A stretch of DNA of 64,000 bases. Origin: Deltaproteobacteria bacterium (GTDB lineage: Bacteria; Desulfobacterota; Syntrophorhabdia; Syntrophorhabdales; Syntrophorhabdaceae). The notes below the pieces were generated by a model, which worked only from the letters and a program-made list of their open reading frames with translations, had not been told where the DNA came from and did not search any database. The position numbers were made by a program, and so were the translations under genes. The stretch is taken from the NCBI GenBank assembly GCA_029777945.1, contig JAKORG010000082.1, positions 62,001 through 126,000 on the forward strand, read 5' to 3'. Shown in pieces: positions 62,095-64,000 of the stretch (the first letter of the stretch is position 1; the number at the start of each line of letters is the position of its first letter).

Positions 62095-63858
62095 ATGACT
62101 GGCTTTTTTAACAGGATACTCATCGTCGATTTAACGGAAGGTAATTTTTCTGTTGAAAAGATTCCCGATGAGGTTTACATGCGTTTTTTAGGTGGAAAGG
62201 GCTTTGGTGCATATCTTATGTACAGGCTAAACAAGCCAGGCATAGATGCCTTATCAGCAGAAAACCATTTCATTGTGCTCATAGGGCCTATAAATGATAC
62301 GGGTATATGGGGTTCAAGCAGATACGCCGTGATAACAAAAAGTCCCCTTACAGGTATAATCTCCCATTCGTATTCTGGTGGAAATGTGGCAGAATACATA
62401 AGTAGAACGGGATATGATGCAATTGTGTTAAAAGGAAAAAGTAAAAGGCCGGTCTATCTTGAGATATCAGATAAAGATGTGAGGTTTTGCAATGCAAAGG
62501 ATATCTGGGGAACAGATACATACAGTGCAGAGGAGGCAATAAAAACATCTATAAAAGAGAAAAGATTAGGGGTAATAGTAATTGGCCCTGCAGGTGAGAG
62601 GTTTGTTCGCATTGCAAACATAACAAACAACAAATGGAGGTGTGCAGGCAGAACTGGTGTGGGTGCTGTTCTCGGTGCTAAAAATGTAAAAGGCATTGCA
62701 TTTTATGGAAATAAAAAAAGAAATGTTGCAGACCATGAAGCTATTTTACATTTCCGTAATGAATGGAAAAAAAAGGTCAAAGACCATCCTTCATCAAGGT
62801 CTTATAAAAGGATAGGCACTCCAGGTCTTGTGTCTATAATAAATCATGTAGGGGCCTTTCCTTCTCGCTACTGGCACGATGGGAAGATGGAAGGCTGGGA
62901 ATCAATAAGTGGTGAAACACTCCATAAAGATTTTTCCGTAAAACCCCATGCCTGCTATATGTGTCTACTTGCCTGCGGAAGGATGACGAAAATAGACAAA
63001 GGTAAATATGCAGGTTTAAAGATTGAGGGACCTGAATACGAGACATTATATGCCTATGGAGGTCTCTGTCTTATAAAGAACCTTGAAGATATAATATTTT
63101 TAAATGACTTATCTGATAGACTTGGACTGGATACGATAAGTGCAGGAAATCTATGTGCCTTTGCAATAGAGGCATCTAAAAAAGGCAAAATAGAAGAGAA
63201 AATAGACTATGGTGATACAGATGCAATAGCAAAACTCTTAAAGGATATGGCATACAAAAGAGGCATTGGTAGCATTTTAGCAGAAGGCATAGTATACGCT
63301 GCAAAAACATTTGACATGGAGGACATGGCTATCCATGTAAAAGGTATGGAACCGGCAGGATATGATCCGAGGTATTTTAAAGGTATGGGGCTTGCTTATG
63401 CTACATCGGACAGAGGTGCATGTCATCTGAGGTCTACCTTTTTCAGGGCAGAGCTTGCAGGTATGGTAGATAATGATAATAAAGAAGATATGGCAAATCT
63501 TTTTATAGATTTTGAAGATAGGCTCAACCTCCACGATGCACTGATTCTGTGCAGATTTTATAGGGATATGTATGGATGGGAAGAACTGGGAGGGATAATA
63601 AAAATGGTAACAGGTATGGAGTTAAATAAAAAGGGGCTTTCAGAAATTGCGTCTAATATTCAGGATGTGACAAGATTGTTTAACATAAGAGAGGGCATGA
63701 CGGAAAAAGACGACAATCTTCCAGAAAGGTTTTTTAAAGAACCCATTGGAAAAGATAAAAATGTCATCACAAAACAGGCATTGGAGCAGATGAAGGCAGA
63801 ATACTATAGATTAAGGGGCTGGGATGAATCTGGAATCCCTAATAAAAAAATAGAGTAA
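62095..63858 (+). CDS. aor: Aldehyde:ferredoxin oxidoreductase (tungsten/molybdopterin enzyme)
   Basis: A 587-residue AOR-family enzyme. It begins FFNRILIVDLTEG and contains FLGGKGFGAYLMY, the cluster cysteines CYMCLLAC with a fourth in DTISAGNLC, and GVGAVLGAKNVKG. These enzymes oxidise aldehydes to acids with ferredoxin, or run in reverse, using a tungsten bis-pterin cofactor. The true substrate cannot be told. GGAAGG lies upstream. The 199-bp gap before it holds the promoter of the preceding divergent gene; no firm promoter for aor was found. Confidence 0.9.
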   Translation: MTGFFNRILIVDLTEGNFSVEKIPDEVYMRFLGGKGFGAYLMYRLNKPGIDALSAENHFIVLIGPINDTGIWGSSRYAVITKSPLTGIISHSYSGGNVAEYISRTGYDAIVLKGKSKRPVYLEISDKDVRFCNAKDIWGTDTYSAEEAIKTSIKEKRLGVIVIGPAGERFVRIANITNNKWRCAGRTGVGAVLGAKNVKGIAFYGNKKRNVADHEAILHFRNEWKKKVKDHPSSRSYKRIGTPGLVSIINHVGAFPSRYWHDGKMEGWESISGETLHKDFSVKPHACYMCLLACGRMTKIDKGKYAGLKIEGPEYETLYAYGGLCLIKNLEDIIFLNDLSDRLGLDTISAGNLCAFAIEASKKGKIEEKIDYGDTDAIAKLLKDMAYKRGIGSILAEGIVYAAKTFDMEDMAIHVKGMEPAGYDPRYFKGMGLAYATSDRGACHLRSTFFRAELAGMVDNDNKEDMANLFIDFEDRLNLHDALILCRFYRDMYGWEELGGIIKMVTGMELNKKGLSEIASNIQDVTRLFNIREGMTEKDDNLPERFFKEPIGKDKNVITKQALEQMKAEYYRLRGWDESGIPNKKIE

Positions 63859-63868
63859 TTTAAAAACA

Positions 63869-64000
63869 TTGAAGATCGGTCTTGCCATATACAATTTTGA
63901 CCCAAAAAAAGGAGGTGCAGAAAGATATGCCTTTGACCTGTCCCAAAGGCTTTCTAAAAAAGGTCACGAGGTTTTTGTTATATGTAGTAATGGTATATCC
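63869..64000 (+). CDS. Family 4 glycosyltransferase, N-terminal fragment
   Basis: The first 44 codons of a gene cut by the right edge. It starts at TTG 63869 with KIGLAIYNFDPKKGGAERY, the typical GT-B start of LPS-core glycosyltransferases (WaaG-like), followed by AFDLSQRLSKKGHEV. It begins 10 bp after aor. Only the acceptor-side domain start is visible. Confidence 0.78.
   Translation, partial: MKIGLAIYNFDPKKGGAERYAFDLSQRLSKKGHEVFVICSNGIS

Overview
The window comes from an AT-rich, Gram-negative, strictly anaerobic-looking bacterium. An outer membrane is indicated by LpxC, a PagL-like lipid A deacylase, Pal, FadL-type and RND/OMF proteins. Anaerobic metabolism is indicated by an [FeFe] hydrogenase operon, an aldehyde:ferredoxin oxidoreductase, many radical SAM enzymes and the siroheme-dependent haem enzyme AhbC. 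The mix of AhbC, the carboxyspermidine route, a permease-free PTS with HPr kinase, and HydABC/HydS fits Desulfobacterota-type sulfate reducers or syntrophs best. That placement is an inference; there is no rRNA here. No IS element, prophage, CRISPR array, tRNA or rRNA was seen.

Layout. 0-3.3 kb: glgA (partial) and galT facing a rhomboid protease, then a B12-type radical SAM gene whose 5' end contains a perfect 16-bp parS site, suggesting proximity to oriC. 3.3-7.9 kb: a five-gene operon on the minus strand (XRE-cupin regulator, pyruvoyl arginine decarboxylase, agmatinase, carboxynorspermidine synthase, carboxynorspermidine decarboxylase), making spermidine from arginine without SpeD/SpeE. 8-13 kb: a ThDP enzyme, hisS, and a convergent FadL plus two Gate-domain proteins. 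13.3-19.9 kb: two lipoproteins (one Pal), a KamA-like enzyme, def, fmt, an MltD-like transglycosylase and a B12 radical SAM. 20-25 kb: a cell-surface sugar cluster (two glycosyltransferases, epimerase, aminotransferase), a Nudix hydrolase and MobB.

25-36.8 kb: a response-regulator receiver fused to LpxC faces a long co-directional run hpf-ptsN-hprK-rapZ-EIIA(Man)-ptsH-ptsI-metK-ahcY-pfkB-ahbC-cupin. This combines ribosome hibernation, a regulatory PTS and the SAM cycle. 36.8-44 kb, minus strand: a radical SAM protein, PagL-like protein, M48-TPR protease, UvrD-like helicase, EndoQ-like PHP nuclease and a beta-hydroxyacid dehydrogenase. 44.3-53.3 kb: a tetR-regulated RND efflux operon, DUF763, a PAP2 phosphatase and a CoA-binding protein. 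53.3-61.3 kb, minus strand: rex-hydC-hydB-hydA-hydS-phosphatase, a NADH/ferredoxin hydrogenase with its probable H2 sensor and redox repressor. The window ends with a coiled-coil membrane protein, an AOR and a partial glycosyltransferase.

The most notable observations are the receiver-LpxC fusion, the parS site, a set of promoters whose -10 box lies only 6-8 nt before the start codon (candidate leaderless mRNAs), operator-like palindromes on the polyamine, rex and tetR promoters, and changed key residues in HydC (Cys to Tyr), PagL (Glu to Asn) and the sugar epimerase (YxxxN). No entirely new multi-gene system could be demonstrated from sequence alone.
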